Below, in pieces: positions 1-11,452 of a stretch of DNA of 64,000 nt (position 1 is the first letter of the stretch; every line of letters starts with the position of its first letter). The notes below the pieces were generated by a model, which had not been told where the DNA came from, searched no databases, and saw nothing but the letters and a program-made list of their open reading frames with translations. Both the position numbers and the translations under genes were made by a program. Source of the stretch: Hypomesus transpacificus (Eukaryota; Chordata; Actinopteri; Osmeriformes; Osmeridae); NCBI RefSeq assembly GCF_021917145.1, contig NC_061068.1:8931724-8995723 (forward strand), read 5' to 3'.

Positions 1-150
1 AGAGTTGTCTTTGATGAGAATGCATATATACTGACTATGCTGAGCTGTATGTGCAGGGTTTCTTATTTGGACTAAAAACGACAAGTTATTCTAGAGGATG
101 TGTATATGGACACTGAAATGTTATGTCAGAATTGTATTCAAACTAACAGG

Positions 151-1932
151 ATGTCTGAGTTGGAGCCAGTGGGAATGGGGCTCCGTGTTACAGTGTCCCC
201 CATTCAAACAGCCTTCTACATCCTCCTGGTGACGTTGGGCATTATGGGAAACACCTTTGTGATTGCTGTGATTGGCAGGAGTCTTTTCACAGACCCTGGC
301 GGAGGTCGTAACTCAGACATCATCTTGATAAACATGGCTCTGTCCAACCTGCTGGTGTCAATATTAAGGAACTCTCTGCTGGTCATCTCAGACCTGGGAC
401 TGGAGGTAGGATGGTTGGGACTGTGAATGAAAGTTGTGGAAAAGTTTGGGGTTTGAAGGGATTTGGGTCCTGGACCAAAGGTAGACTGGAAGAAAGTAAA
501 AGACTGTTAGACCTGGAGACCTTGGATTTGGGAGATTGGGGATCTGAGATTTAGGAATTGAGAAATGAATGATGTGTAAGAAACCTTAAGAACTATATCT
601 GGCAATTTGGTAAAGCATCATTCTTAACTATTATTAGTGTTAAATTGCTATTTGTAGAAATCCTGATAATTACTTCTACAATGGCACATTCACCTACAAC
701 AAATCTATCAGAATTTTGGACAAACACACTCATGAAGACTCACTTTAAACCACCTCTCATCCCTTACAGCTATACTCCTCCAAAATATTTTGTCAACTCC
801 TCATGGGGGTGTGGGTGTGGCTTCGATCGGCCAACGTGTGGTCCACACTGTACCTCAGCGCCTTCCACTTCCAGACCCTACGTCGCCTGGCTCCTTCCGC
901 AGGACACATCGGTCTGCAGCGCGGAGCTCCCAAATCCTTACTGCTGAGTCTGAGTCTTATCTGGTTCCTCAGCTACATCTACTCCATCCCTGCTCATGTG
1001 TTCTCCACCAGGGGAAACCAGAACAGCACAGAGGTAAGACTCATAGCGGAACAATCAGAAATCCCCATATCATTCACTTATCCTTTCTATTGCATGTAAT
1101 GTTGTTTGATTGTGGTATTCTTACTTCTCTTCTTTCTCCGTCAGACACTGATGATGGTAAGCAGCACCACACGCCCTCTGCTGGGCTGTGTGTGGAACTT
1201 CCCCTCTGCTTATAGTGGGCTGGCCTATGCCACCACCTCCATGGTGATCCATGAGATTGTGCCTATCATTCTCATGGCCATCACCAACCTGGGCTCCCTC
1301 TACACGCTCTACTCCCATGTCAGGACACGCAAGTCCTCCAATCAAGCCCAGATTGCCCCCATCATCAAGAGGGTGCCGGCTGAGAAGAGAGCCGCCAAGG
1401 TAGGTGTCAAGGAGGAGAATGTGTGCACGATTAACACGTGAGCATTCAAAATGTACTGTTCTTACAACTTCTTTCTTCTCTCTAGTTTGAACAATATAAA
1501 CCTCACCATGAGTAGATTAGCAATAAACCAGTTTGCAGATCTCTCATCTCCCATCTCCATCCTTTCACTTCTATTCATCCCTCTCTTCTCCTCTTTTGTA
1601 TTTCATTTCATTTTTTTTTATTGTCCCTCCCTTTCTCCTTGTCTTTTCTCCTTCCATGTGCATTCCTCTCTCCCCTCTGTTTCTTTTAAAACCCTGCTCT
1701 TCCTCTCCTGTCTTTCCAGGTGATTCTAGCTTTGATCATGCTCTTCATTGTATCCTGGGGGACAAGCATCATCTCAGTCAACTACTTCAACTACAACCGT
1801 GGCTCATCCGCTGACTTCCTGTTGGTCCTAGCTCGCTTCGCTAACATCATCTTCATTGCCTTGTCACCCATGGTGTTGGCTGTAGGTCATCGGGGACTAC
1901 GATCATTCATCAAGTCTGTGCTGACTCACTGA
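151..1932 (+). CDS. ora4: ora4-like V1R-type olfactory receptor, copy 1
   Basis: Four coding exons: 151-405, 770-1033, 1145-1399, 1720-1932 (328 residues). It encodes a seven-transmembrane receptor of the teleost ora (olfactory receptor class A, V1R-related) family, expected on olfactory sensory neurons. Exon 1 carries TM1-2 (LGIMGN; LINMALSNLLVS), exon 2 TM3-4 and the second extracellular loop with an N-glycosylation site (NST), exon 3 TM5, exon 4 TM6-7 with the SPMVLAVGHRGLRSF end. All introns are GT-AG and lie in phase 0. The ATG at 151 was chosen because it aligns with the start of copy 2; an in-frame ATG at 106 would add 15 residues. Two near-copies follow in tandem. The ora4 name rests on the multi-exon structure and the neighbouring two-exon ora3-like gene, recalled from the family; most other ora genes are intronless. 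Exon 1 is clearly diverged from copies 2 and 3. Confidence 0.8.
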
Positions 1933-2139
1933 CAGATCCTACACTACAGCATTCTGTCTTTCTCTATACACTGTCAGATGATAAAATTGAATTAGTTCTG
2001 AGATTTTCGCCCTCTATCAAAATGTTTTGTGTTGATTCCGGTCTCTGCAACAAAACCCATTTACTTGTGTTTTTCTGCAGCACACATTTCTGTTTTGAAG
2101 ATAAGCTGACCAAGTTCGATGTTGTCAAATTATCTAACA

Positions 2140-2145
2140 AATAAA
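2140..2145 (+). terminator. Polyadenylation signal of ora4 copy 1
   Basis: AATAAA about 210 bases past the stop codon of copy 1, in an AT-rich stretch. This is a plausible 3' end for that gene. Confidence 0.45.
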
Positions 2146-2490
2146 TGTGAACTGTCTTATTACTTGTAAAGATGATTTAATTTTAACATTTCTTCAACTG
2201 AGACAATGTATGTAGCCCATATACCTTTAAAAATGTTCAATCCCAAATGTTCTTTTTGTATTTATTGTATCAATGAGGGAGTTAACATCTTGCGTAACTA
2301 GTCTAGTAGCAGGTTAAAAACGTGTTGAGGTAGAATTATCAGGGGCCCCTTTGACACTGACAACCCTGTGCACAAGACAGTTACTAATTTCTGACTCAAT
2401 TCATTTCCATTCCCTTTATTTATCCAAAGGAAATGCAAGTCTTCAGGTAATACCATTTATACAATTACAGAACAAGTAAAAAGTAAAAGT

Positions 2491-2541
2491 ACTTACTGTA
2501 AGTCGCTCTGGATAAGCGCGTCTGCTAAATGACTAAATGTA
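2491..2541 (+). repeat. SINE tail fragment
   Basis: A solitary 3' tail of a tRNA-derived teleost SINE (agtcgctctggataagcg followed by a tctgctaaatgactaaatg end). The tRNA-like head is absent, so it is a truncated copy. The same tail appears in the full-length element at about 50.9 kb. Confidence 0.8.
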
Positions 2542-3780
2542 AAATACAGAGGTACCACATATAATACACACAATAGTAGCAATTGAATATCAGAATAATT
2601 GAAGCTACTCGATCCACCTCGGATTATTTAACAGAATGAATGTAGGTTACAATATCTGACACACTTTTTTGAAAATTGTAAATCTGTCCCCCCTATGTTT
2701 TACCAATGAAAATTATATTTAAAGGACGCATTTCTCAATTATTAAAAAAATACTGTCTCACCTATATCTGAAACCAAACCTATGCCTCTGATAAAGACTA
2801 AATAAATACATGTAAGATAATATTGTTTATTACTTTCTGAACTCTAGAACACAATTCCTGTATGAAATCCAAAATCTAACTTATTGCTTGACATTGCCAG
2901 TTGATAGTCATGTCTATTCATGTCATGTTCATGTCAATTGTAAATTTGAAATAGTGAAAATTACTGTTATGGTCACAGGGAATTTAATGTGTTGTAGAAC
3001 ATTAAGTCAGGTCAGTTTATAACCCTGTGTCATGTTTGGTGGAAATTAATAAAGGTACAAGTGCCAATTTTGTTAAAGTTTCAAGTGATTAAAGGTTTAA
3101 ATACCTGGGAAGTACTTTTAAGTGACCTACTACTAGAGTTTAGTAACAAGAAATAACAGTTACAGCCCAAACCTTCAACACAAGTCACTGTCCGAGGCAG
3201 GCATTTCATCCAAACCTAACACAAGTCACTGTCGGAGGCAGGTATTTTGTTAATCAAGCTACAAACAAAGGTTTTCACAACATTTCAATTAGTCTTGGTA
3301 GTTAATCTCTTGTGTTCTATAAACATGCATACACAGCTCTCTATTCCCCCAGTGAAGAACCCCCAGTCCCCTTAGTGAACAGCAGCTCTGACGTAAGCAT
3401 ATGGACCAGGGACCTCTTTATTGTCACTCAAGGTAGACGTTATGATCTGGTAATGTCCATGGTGATTTTACTTTAAGAGGTAGGGCTTGCTGTCATGTAA
3501 ATGCAAGACAAGTACGGGAACGTCCAACCAAACTTACTACATACAAAGTTCAGGGAGCACTCAGATCACTTTAGGGTTAGATATTATGAGAATGCTTATA
3601 TTTGAGTGTATGTATGATAATATATCTGTAAAAAGATTCAAATCAGGACTAAAAGCTACTAGCTGATCTAAATATTCAGTTATTTGAAAACCCTCTCTGT
3701 TTGAATCAAAATGCAAGCATGACTAGTGGTAAGATGCTTGGACACTAAAGTGTTCTGTCTGACTTGCATTCTGGCTAAGG

Positions 3781-6700
3781 ATGGTGGAGGAGCATCAATT
3801 GGAAGCTGCGGGGATGGGGCTGCGTGCCAATGTGTCCACCTTCCAGACCACACTGTACATCATCCTTGTACTGCTGGGCATCATGGGAAATACCACAGTG
3901 ATTTCTGTGATTGGCAAGAGTGTGTTCAAAAGCAACGGTGGAGGTCATAACTCGGACATCATTCTGATAAACATGGCTCTGTCCAACCTGATGGTGTCCC
4001 TGGTGAGGAACGTGCTGCTCGTCATCTCAGACCTGGGACTAGAGGTAGGGGGGCTGGGACTGGGAAAGAAAGCTGTGGCGAGGATGATGTTAATCTGGGT
4101 CGGCAAGAGATATAAAGGGTGTTGAGATGTGGGGTTGGTGGACTGGAATTGTGTTAGTCTTGGAACTAGTGGAACAAACTATTGGTAAATAATTTGAAAT
4201 GTGGGCAGAACAGATATAAGTCTTGAATATCGCTATGGTCAACATTATCAACTAGAGACAGCGACTGTTTGCAAAGAGAATGAGATGTTCAAGAAAGGTC
4301 ACAATCTTTATTTTATGCAAATTATGCACACAAACAGGGTTTGACATAAAGGCTTGTCCAAGTGGAAAGCTGAACTAAGTTCAACAAGTAAAAAACGTAA
4401 AATGTTGATAGGTTTACATTTCAGGAAAATGTGCAGCTTTATTTTATGTTGGCTAGTCAGTTATTTCTGCTGGAAGCAAACTAATGTCTTCACACGTACA
4501 GTACATAGATTGACATTTCGCAGCTGCAAAAACTTAAAATAATCCCTCCAAAGTCTTTGAATATGTAAAATTGCAAAAAAGGTTTACATTCCCGTCTTTT
4601 TTTCTGGGAATGGACCCCCATAACCCCCCTTTTAATTATCCCCCACCACCATCATCATTTTTTACACGACACCCATGGTTGAAGTTACGCAGTGATTGTT
4701 AATTTCAAGACCTGATTCAGACATTTCGGTAAGTAATATATTTACCAACTGACGACGTTGTAATTGGATCATTCATTAACTCAATTCAGTTTTGGTAGCG
4801 CGCAACCTCCCTCGGGACTTGTAGTGCTTACCGTACAGTCCCATCCTTCATGGGAAACGTGATGTGTAGCCGTACGTACATCCTTTTTCGTTTCGTTATT
4901 ACCTGCATGCATTTCCATTCACCTACAACCCGGTAACATTTATTAAAATATTAAATCAATAACTTGGTCTACTCTTCAATGTACTCCCGGCAGGGGAGAT
5001 TCTAGGATCAGCCCCCAATGAGAATGAGACGTGGATAAAGTGCCTTGCAAAAGTTTTAAACCCCCTTAAAATAAGTCCCAATCTTCATGACATCAGCATC
5101 AAATAAAACGATAATGATGTGTCAACAATAAATAAACCTTGTTTTAACACGTTAGAGCACAAAAGCTTATTTAAGATAATAATAATAATTCAATTTTTTA
5201 AAATTTTGATTAATTTTATTTTTAGGGGTGCTGAGATGAAATTTAGGTGCACTTGAGTACCCATAAAAAGAGTCCAAAATCTCCACTGACTCCCGGTATG
5301 TTCACTGCATCATTGAATGTGTTGGTTTATGCTTTAGTGATTTCAGTCATAACAAGTGATGTGTCTTTAAAACCGGCAAAGGGCCACATTAGAATTAGGT
5401 GATTATTTAAGCCTAACCCGAAATACAACGAACTAAGCTATTTTCTATTTGAGTGGATCAAACAGCTTTAATATCGGCATTTGAAATTGTAGCCTATGAT
5501 TAAACCAATTACGCAATAGAAAATGTATGATGGACCTGTTCTTAACATTCCAGGCTAGATAATCCGACATCCAAACACATGAACAGATCACATTTTCATC
5601 TTCTCCAGCTATACTCTTCCAAGGTGTCTTGTCAATTCCTCATGGGGGTGTGGGTGTGGCTTCGAACTGCCAACGTGTGGTCCACACTGTACCTCAGCGC
5701 CTTCCACTTCCAGACCCTACGTCGCCTGGCTCCTTCCGCAGGACACATCGGTCTGCAGCGCGGAGCTCCCAAATCCCTACTGCTGAGTCTGAGTCTTATC
5801 TGGTTCCTCAGCTACATCTACTCCATCCCTGCTCATGTGTTCTCCACCAGGGGAGACCAGAACAGCACAGAGGTAAGACTCATAGCGGAACATTCAGAAA
5901 TCCCCATATCATTCACTTATTCTTTCAATTGCATGTAATGTTGTTTGATTGTGGTATTCTTACTTCTCTTCTTTCTCCATCAGACACTGATGCTGGTAAG
6001 CAGCACCACACGCCCTCTGCTGGGCTGTGTGTGGAACTTCCCCTCTGCTTATAGTGGGCTGGCCTATGCCACCACCTCCATGGTGATCCATGAGATTGTG
6101 CCTATCATTCTCATGGCCATCACCAACCTGGGCTCCCTCTACACACTCTACTCCCGTGGCAGGATACACAAATGCTCCAATCAAACCCAGATTGCCCCCA
6201 CCATCAACAGGGTGCCAGCTAAGAAAAGAGCTGCCAAGGTAGATGGCAGGGAGTCAAATGTATGCACTTTTAACAATGAGCAGTAATTCATAGTTCTGAC
6301 AATTTATCTCTCTAGTTTGAATATATATGATGCAAACCACAAGTGAATTAGCAATACTGTATATGAACACTATATCAGCAATATTTAGCAAGATATCAGA
6401 AGGCAGATATTTCATCTCTCTTCAGACGTCTTTTACCTCCTTTATCTTTCCTCTTCTTCTTTCACTTACTTGAATTTTTTACCGCTTTAAATTCCTTTCT
6501 TTTCTTTCGGACTTCTCTACACCCTTCTTTCTCCTCTCTCCTCTTCTTGACTCAATTTCCCTTTGTTCCTTTTCTCCTTGTTTCTCCTTGCACTTTCCTC
6601 TCCCCTCTGTTTCTTCTGAACCCCTGCTCTTCCTCTCCTGTCTATCCAGGTGATTCTAGCTTTGATCATGCTCTTCATTGTATCCTGGGGGACAAGCATC

Positions 6701-6862
6701 ATCTCAGTCAACTACTTCAACTACAACCGTGGCTCATCCGCTGACTTCCTGTTGGTCCTAGCTCGCTTCGCTAACATCATCTTCATTGCCTTGTCACCCA
6801 TGGTGTTGGTTGTAGGTCATCGGGGACTACGATCATTCATCAAGTCTGTGCTGACTCACTGA
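3781..6862 (+). CDS. ora4: ora4-like V1R-type olfactory receptor, copy 2
   Basis: Four coding exons: 3781-4044, 5609-5872, 5984-6238, 6650-6862 (331 residues), with the same intron phases as copy 1. The start is MVEEHQLEAAGMGL, and all seven membrane segments are present. Exon 1 is almost the same as that of copy 3 (about 4 changes in 71 residues) but differs from copy 1 at about 20 positions. Exon 4 shows the reverse: it matches copy 1 except for one residue (VLVVGH against VLAVGH) and differs from copy 3 at about 14 positions. Intron 2 (5873-5983) is nearly identical to intron 2 of copy 1. The gene therefore looks like a recombinant or gene-converted copy. It appears intact and is presumably a functional chemosensory receptor. 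Confidence 0.8.
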
Positions 6863-8378
6863 CAGATCCTACACTACAGCTTGCATTCATGAAGCCCATA
6901 AAGAAGATTGTCACATGTACTTTCTCCCTATATATTTTTTTGTGTTAGTTCCGGTCTTAGCTAACAAGTCTAATAACCCTGATGTCTCAAATCTGATCCC
7001 TGAGAAACAAAACGGAAACCTTTTGTGGAAAAAACCGAGGCTACATTATAGGATTGTTGAATTACTGTAAATTAAAAAGTGATCTTTCATGTGAAAGAAA
7101 TTATTCATTTTGAATACATGAAGTATGTAAATTAACTTTTCAAATGTATCAAGTCAATGCATTATGATTGCAATGCTACTTAAAACCATATAATTATACA
7201 TTTGGATTTCAAATGAAAGGTCAGGATCCATTGATGGCCTGGTAGCCGGGGTGAAATCGGAAAGCTCCCTCTATGAGCGTGACATACCCACCACCACACC
7301 ACAGAGAGAGGGGCAGCCAAGCATGACATACCCACCACCACACCACAGAGAGAGGGGCAGCCAAGCATGACATACCCACCACCACACCACAGAGAGAGGG
7401 GCAGCCAAGCATGACATACCCACCACCACACCACAGAGAGAGGGGCAGCCAAGTACCACACAGTACCTGCTTTTCTTCTTTTAAAGAGTTGTTTATAGCA
7501 CTTTCACTGAAAAGGTTATAGCACCACCGGTACTGAGTGTAATAATGTTCATTATCAACATTGACAACATTATTGTCCATATTATGGCTGTGGAATTTAA
7601 GGCCCAAGGACAGATTGGTGACCTCTGACTCAATTTAACATAAATGGTGCTGTACTATATTACCACAGACTTGTACAATATCCTTTTCCATAGGTTTTGT
7701 TTTCCTTTTGTAAGTTGCCTTTACCGTAATTCAATGTGATTCACTGTAATATTTTTTGAATATTGGTGATGTTTTTTATATTATCAATGAACTGACCCGC
7801 TAGAAATTAGTAACAAGAAGTGTCAAGCATTTAAGCAGTTTTTAAGCAACCAAAAGTTTTTCAATTAACCTTGCTAGTTAGTCCCTTGGGTACAATACCT
7901 CTGACCTCATAGATCATTGGGCCCCCCAGGAACAGATGCTAACTGCTGCTGTTGTAGCAGCAACCATAGTATTGATCTGGTGCTGTCCATGGGGGATTTT
8001 GCATAAATTTTATATAACTTCTGGAGGTAGAGCTTTTGCTTTCATGTACACCAGGTGCAAGGGGAACATCCAACTCACAACCTGGAAAGATCAGGGAGCA
8101 TCCGTAAATATTTTGGTTCAACTACACCAATGGGACTGCTCCAATTTAACTATATAAAGTAAGTTACTAAATGTCAAAATATATGTGAAGAAAATCACAT
8201 TTGGACTAGAAGCTCTCCCAGAAGATTGATTTAGCATAATTAATGGAAATCTTTTGAATCTAAATGGGAACGGCACCACTGTCATGATGCATGGACACTG
8301 AAGTGTTTGTCACAGGTATAATCCGGTTGATCGTGGAGGAGTGTCAATTGAAGACTGCAAACGGCACTTCTTGTCATT
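6863..8378. other. Intergenic, ora4 copy 2 to copy 3
   Basis: The first 22 bases after the copy 2 stop match the same place after copy 1, and a further block near 6937-6975 resembles about 2020-2055. Both are remnants of the tandem duplication. The region holds the 44-bp minisatellite. From about 7900 it becomes similar to the region upstream of copy 2. The former first exon of copy 3 (about 8315-8378) lies here but no longer has a usable start. Confidence 0.6.
7281..7456. repeat. 44-bp minisatellite, four copies
   Basis: Four head-to-tail copies of a 44-bp unit (gacatacccaccaccacacc ... gcagccaagcat). The copies are virtually identical and the last diverges at its end. The long cysteine- and tryptophan-rich reading frames across it on the - strand are products of the repeat, not a gene. 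Confidence 0.95.
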
Positions 8379-11161
8379 ATGTACCCCTTCCAGACCACAC
8401 TGTACATCATTCTTGTACTACTGGGCATCATGGGAAATACCACAGTGATTTTTGTGATTGGCAAGAGTGTGTTCAAAAACACCGGTGGAGGTCATCACTC
8501 GGACATCATTCTGATAAACATGGCTCTGTCCAACCTGATGGTGTCCCTGGTGAGGAACGTACTGCTCGTCATCTCAGACCTGGGACTAGAGGTAGGGGGG
8601 CTGGGACTGGGAATGAAAGCTGTGTAGAGGATGATGTTGGTCTGGGTGAGCCAGAGATATTACAGTTTTTTTACATTCGCTGACCAAATACAGTAAACAA
8701 TACACCATGTCTACCAAAACACTAACACATGTTCTTTTTCAACAGGAACATTTAGTCAATCATAGCACAATGTCACAAAAACACTAACATTAGATGGAAT
8801 TACAGAAACTGCATTCTTTTATATGTCAGGTCTCACAGTATATGGATCATAGATTGTGTCTTGCAATGCAGTTTCTTTTGAAGCCTCTCTACATTTTTGT
8901 TTTGTTAGGTTTAGTAAATGCATGTATTTTGTTTATTTTGCTGCAGAAATTCGGAACAAAAAGTGAATGACCCATCTCAGAGTAGCTTTATAGAATGTAC
9001 GGTGACTGTGTAGAAAAAAAGGAGACAGAAACATAATTGCTGCAGTAAAGGCAGCAAGTAAATTTGCATCAGGACATTACTACAAGAAATATGCAATGTT
9101 TAGTACATTTATAGTATTTTATCAGTTACCCAAGCTCTGGCCCTTGTCTGAGCACCACCATGCATTCTAACTCCTCTCCCTTGCCCTTGTCCCATTCCTC
9201 TCCCTCGTGCAAGCATTACTGTATTGTTACTTTCTTTGTGTTGCTCTATATTGTTCTTTTTCCACACAAGATCATCCCATAGAGGTCTTCTTTACTGTAT
9301 ATACCACATGGTCATGCGATTAAAAGAACCTCAACACCTGAGTGTTTCCTAGTTGGGAATCAGCTGTGATTTGTTTGCATAACTTCCACCAGCTGTTTCT
9401 CAGTAGCATTGGAATACACTACTACAGTAAAATATAGGAGATATATTTGTTTGAATTCACAATATGAACAGCTGTTGACTTGACTTTAGCCAATAAGTTA
9501 TGTAGGTTTTGAACATGATGTTATCGGTTCTCACATACAGTGTGAAAGCATTGGTAAATTGTGCTGTAAAAATCGATCGATCGAATTTTGGTCTTAGTTG
9601 AGCTTGTGTGTAAAAGAAGTTCAAGCATTTGAAATTTGTGTTTACTAGATGCATTTTGTGTCAAACCAACAAGAAATGTGTTACTGTAACTTTATAGCCA
9701 ACACAGACGGATGTTGTGCTAACTGTGTCAAGAGTTTAGGAAACTTGTTAAAAGTATAGAAAAATTGTCATAGCGATTGTAAAATATACAAAAATACTGT
9801 AAGGTTGTTGGGATTTGAGGGAAGTGGCTTATTTTTTGGAGATTTTTTTATATAGTTGAAGAAGAAGATACAGAATGATGTAGCATCCACCTGATTGAAC
9901 AATTCTGTCCTCACGGGCATTGTGCACTAGTATGTGAATGTGTCTGTATGTATTTACATAGATATACTATTCATTTGTACAAAAACATGTATCTATGCTT
10001 ATAGACCTTTGTGATTTATGTAACATGCAAATATGTATGCTTCATGTAACTTGAGTTATTAAGATTTCAATAAAAAACAGTATCCTCTTAAGGGCCGCAG
10101 TGGCAGTTACAAAAAACTACGGAATCCACGTTCACTTGCAGTCTTAACCCACTTTCAATCTTCTCCAGCTATACCCTTCCAAGGTGTCTTGTCAATTCCT
10201 CATGGGGGTGTGGGTGTGGCTTCGAACTGCCAACGTGTGGTCCACACTGTACCTCAGCGTCTTCCACTTCCAGACCCTACGTCGCCTGGCTCCTTCCACA
10301 GGACACATCGGTCTGCAGCGCGGAGCTCCCAAATCCTTACTGCTGAGTCTGAGTCTTATCTGGTTCCTCAGCTACATCTACTCCATCCCTGCTCATGTGT
10401 TCTCCACCAGGGGAGACCAGAACAGCACAGAGGTAAGACCGACACCTGAACAGTCAGACAGTGGTAGATGATACATAACAAGCCCATTATGTGGGTTTTG
10501 TGCTTGTCCTGCATGTACTCTTTTCAGAATGTTGTTCTAGTCACTTGTCTCCTCTCCTTTCAGACGCTAATGCTGGTAAGCAGCACCACACGCCCTCTGC
10601 TGGGCTGTGTGTGGAACTTCCCCTCTGCTTATCGTGGGCTGGCCTATGCCACCACCTCCATGGTGATCCATGAGATTGTGCCTATCATTCTCATGGCCAT
10701 CACCAACCTGGGCTCCCTCTACACGCTCTACTCCCATGGCAGGACATCCATCTCAAACGTGAACGCCCCCATCATGAAGAGGGTGCCAGCCGAGAAGAGA
10801 GCAGCTAAGGTTGTGCATAAATTGCGTGGTTCTCTTTGTGAACACTTCACTCTCACTTTTGTTCTCTCCCCCTCTGTTTGCTCCCTCTCTCTTCTTCTTC
10901 CTCATCTAATCACTCTCCTCGACCTCTTTCTTCTCTTTCTAGGTCATTGTAGCTCTCACCATGCTCTTTATTTCATCCTGGGGGACCAGCATGATCTCAG
11001 TCAACTACTATAACTACAGCCGTTCTACAGGCAACTCCTCTATGGTCCTACTGGTCTTAGCTCGCTTCGCCAACACAGCCTTCATTGCCTTATCACCCAT
11101 CGTGTTGGCTGTAGGTCACAGGGGGCTACGGTCGTTCATAAAGTCTGTTTTGATTCACTGA
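8379..11161 (+). CDS. ora4: ora4-like V1R-type olfactory receptor, copy 3 (altered N-terminus)
   Basis: Coding exons: 8379-8591, 10169-10432, 10564-10809, 10943-11161 (313 residues if the ATG at 8379 is used). The other exons and splice sites are intact and give all seven membrane segments. The position matching the start of copy 2 reads ATC instead of ATG (about 8328), and two bases are missing between there and the FQTTLYIILV segment, so the ancestral start cannot be used. A new in-frame ATG (MYPFQTT) begins directly before TM1 and costs about 18 N-terminal residues. Exon 4 (SRSTGNSS; SPIVLAVGH) is the most diverged of the three. Intron 1 is about 1.6 kb and probably contains a transposon. 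It could be a functional receptor with a shortened N-terminus or an early pseudogene; the intact downstream frame favours function slightly. Confidence 0.7.
8656..10120. mobile_element. Probable decayed TA-inserting DNA transposon in intron 1 of ora4 copy 3
   Basis: Similarity between introns 1 of copies 2 and 3 (about 65 bases past the donor) stops at gagatat, a TA-containing site. From there copy 3 reads tacagtttttttacattcgc. About 1.45 kb later the sequence reads gttacaaaaaactacgg, whose reverse complement (ccgtagttttttgtaac) is an imperfect inverted match to the left end. This suggests a Tc1/mariner-like insertion at TA. I found no intact transposase frame, so it would be non-autonomous or degraded. 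Both ends are approximate and the family is a guess. Confidence 0.4.
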
Positions 11162-11452
11162 CAGAACCACATAGTGTACTCACCCTTACAAGAGCTGATG
11201 TTACTTGGATGTCAATGCTAAATTATATAAACATATCTAGCCTACTTCTTGACTGTCTGTTTGTGGTTCTTTATTGAGAATGAACATGAAAAAATGTATC
11301 TGAGCTTCAGGATCACCTAAAGGGTGATCAATTAAGAGTCAGATACTGACATTACAAATGATTTTTAATCACATATAAAACAATACTTATTCATTTACAC
11401 ACTCATCTAGTTACATTTGTTTACCAGTTGTACATTTCCTTTGCCACTTGTG

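Larger units (their letters stand above)
1933..3780. other. Intergenic, ora4 copy 1 to copy 2
   Basis: It holds the 3' untranslated region of copy 1, the SINE tail and a short direct repeat (about 31 bases near 3178-3208 and 3219-3249, sharing acacaagtcactgtc and gaggcagg). The segment from about 3400 to 3780 resembles the region just upstream of copy 3 (about 7900-8340), so the tandem duplication unit included the promoter side. I see no other gene. Confidence 0.6.

Noticed and set aside
98-150. Upstream start (GTG at 100 or ATG at 106) for ora4 copy 1
   Set aside because: The ATG at 151 aligns with the start of copy 2; GTG starts are not expected in vertebrates. The ATG at 106 remains possible.
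7180-7607. Long - strand frames rich in Trp, Cys and Gly
   Set aside because: They come from the four-unit 44-bp repeat; a unit not divisible by three opens several frames. There is no domain and no splice context.
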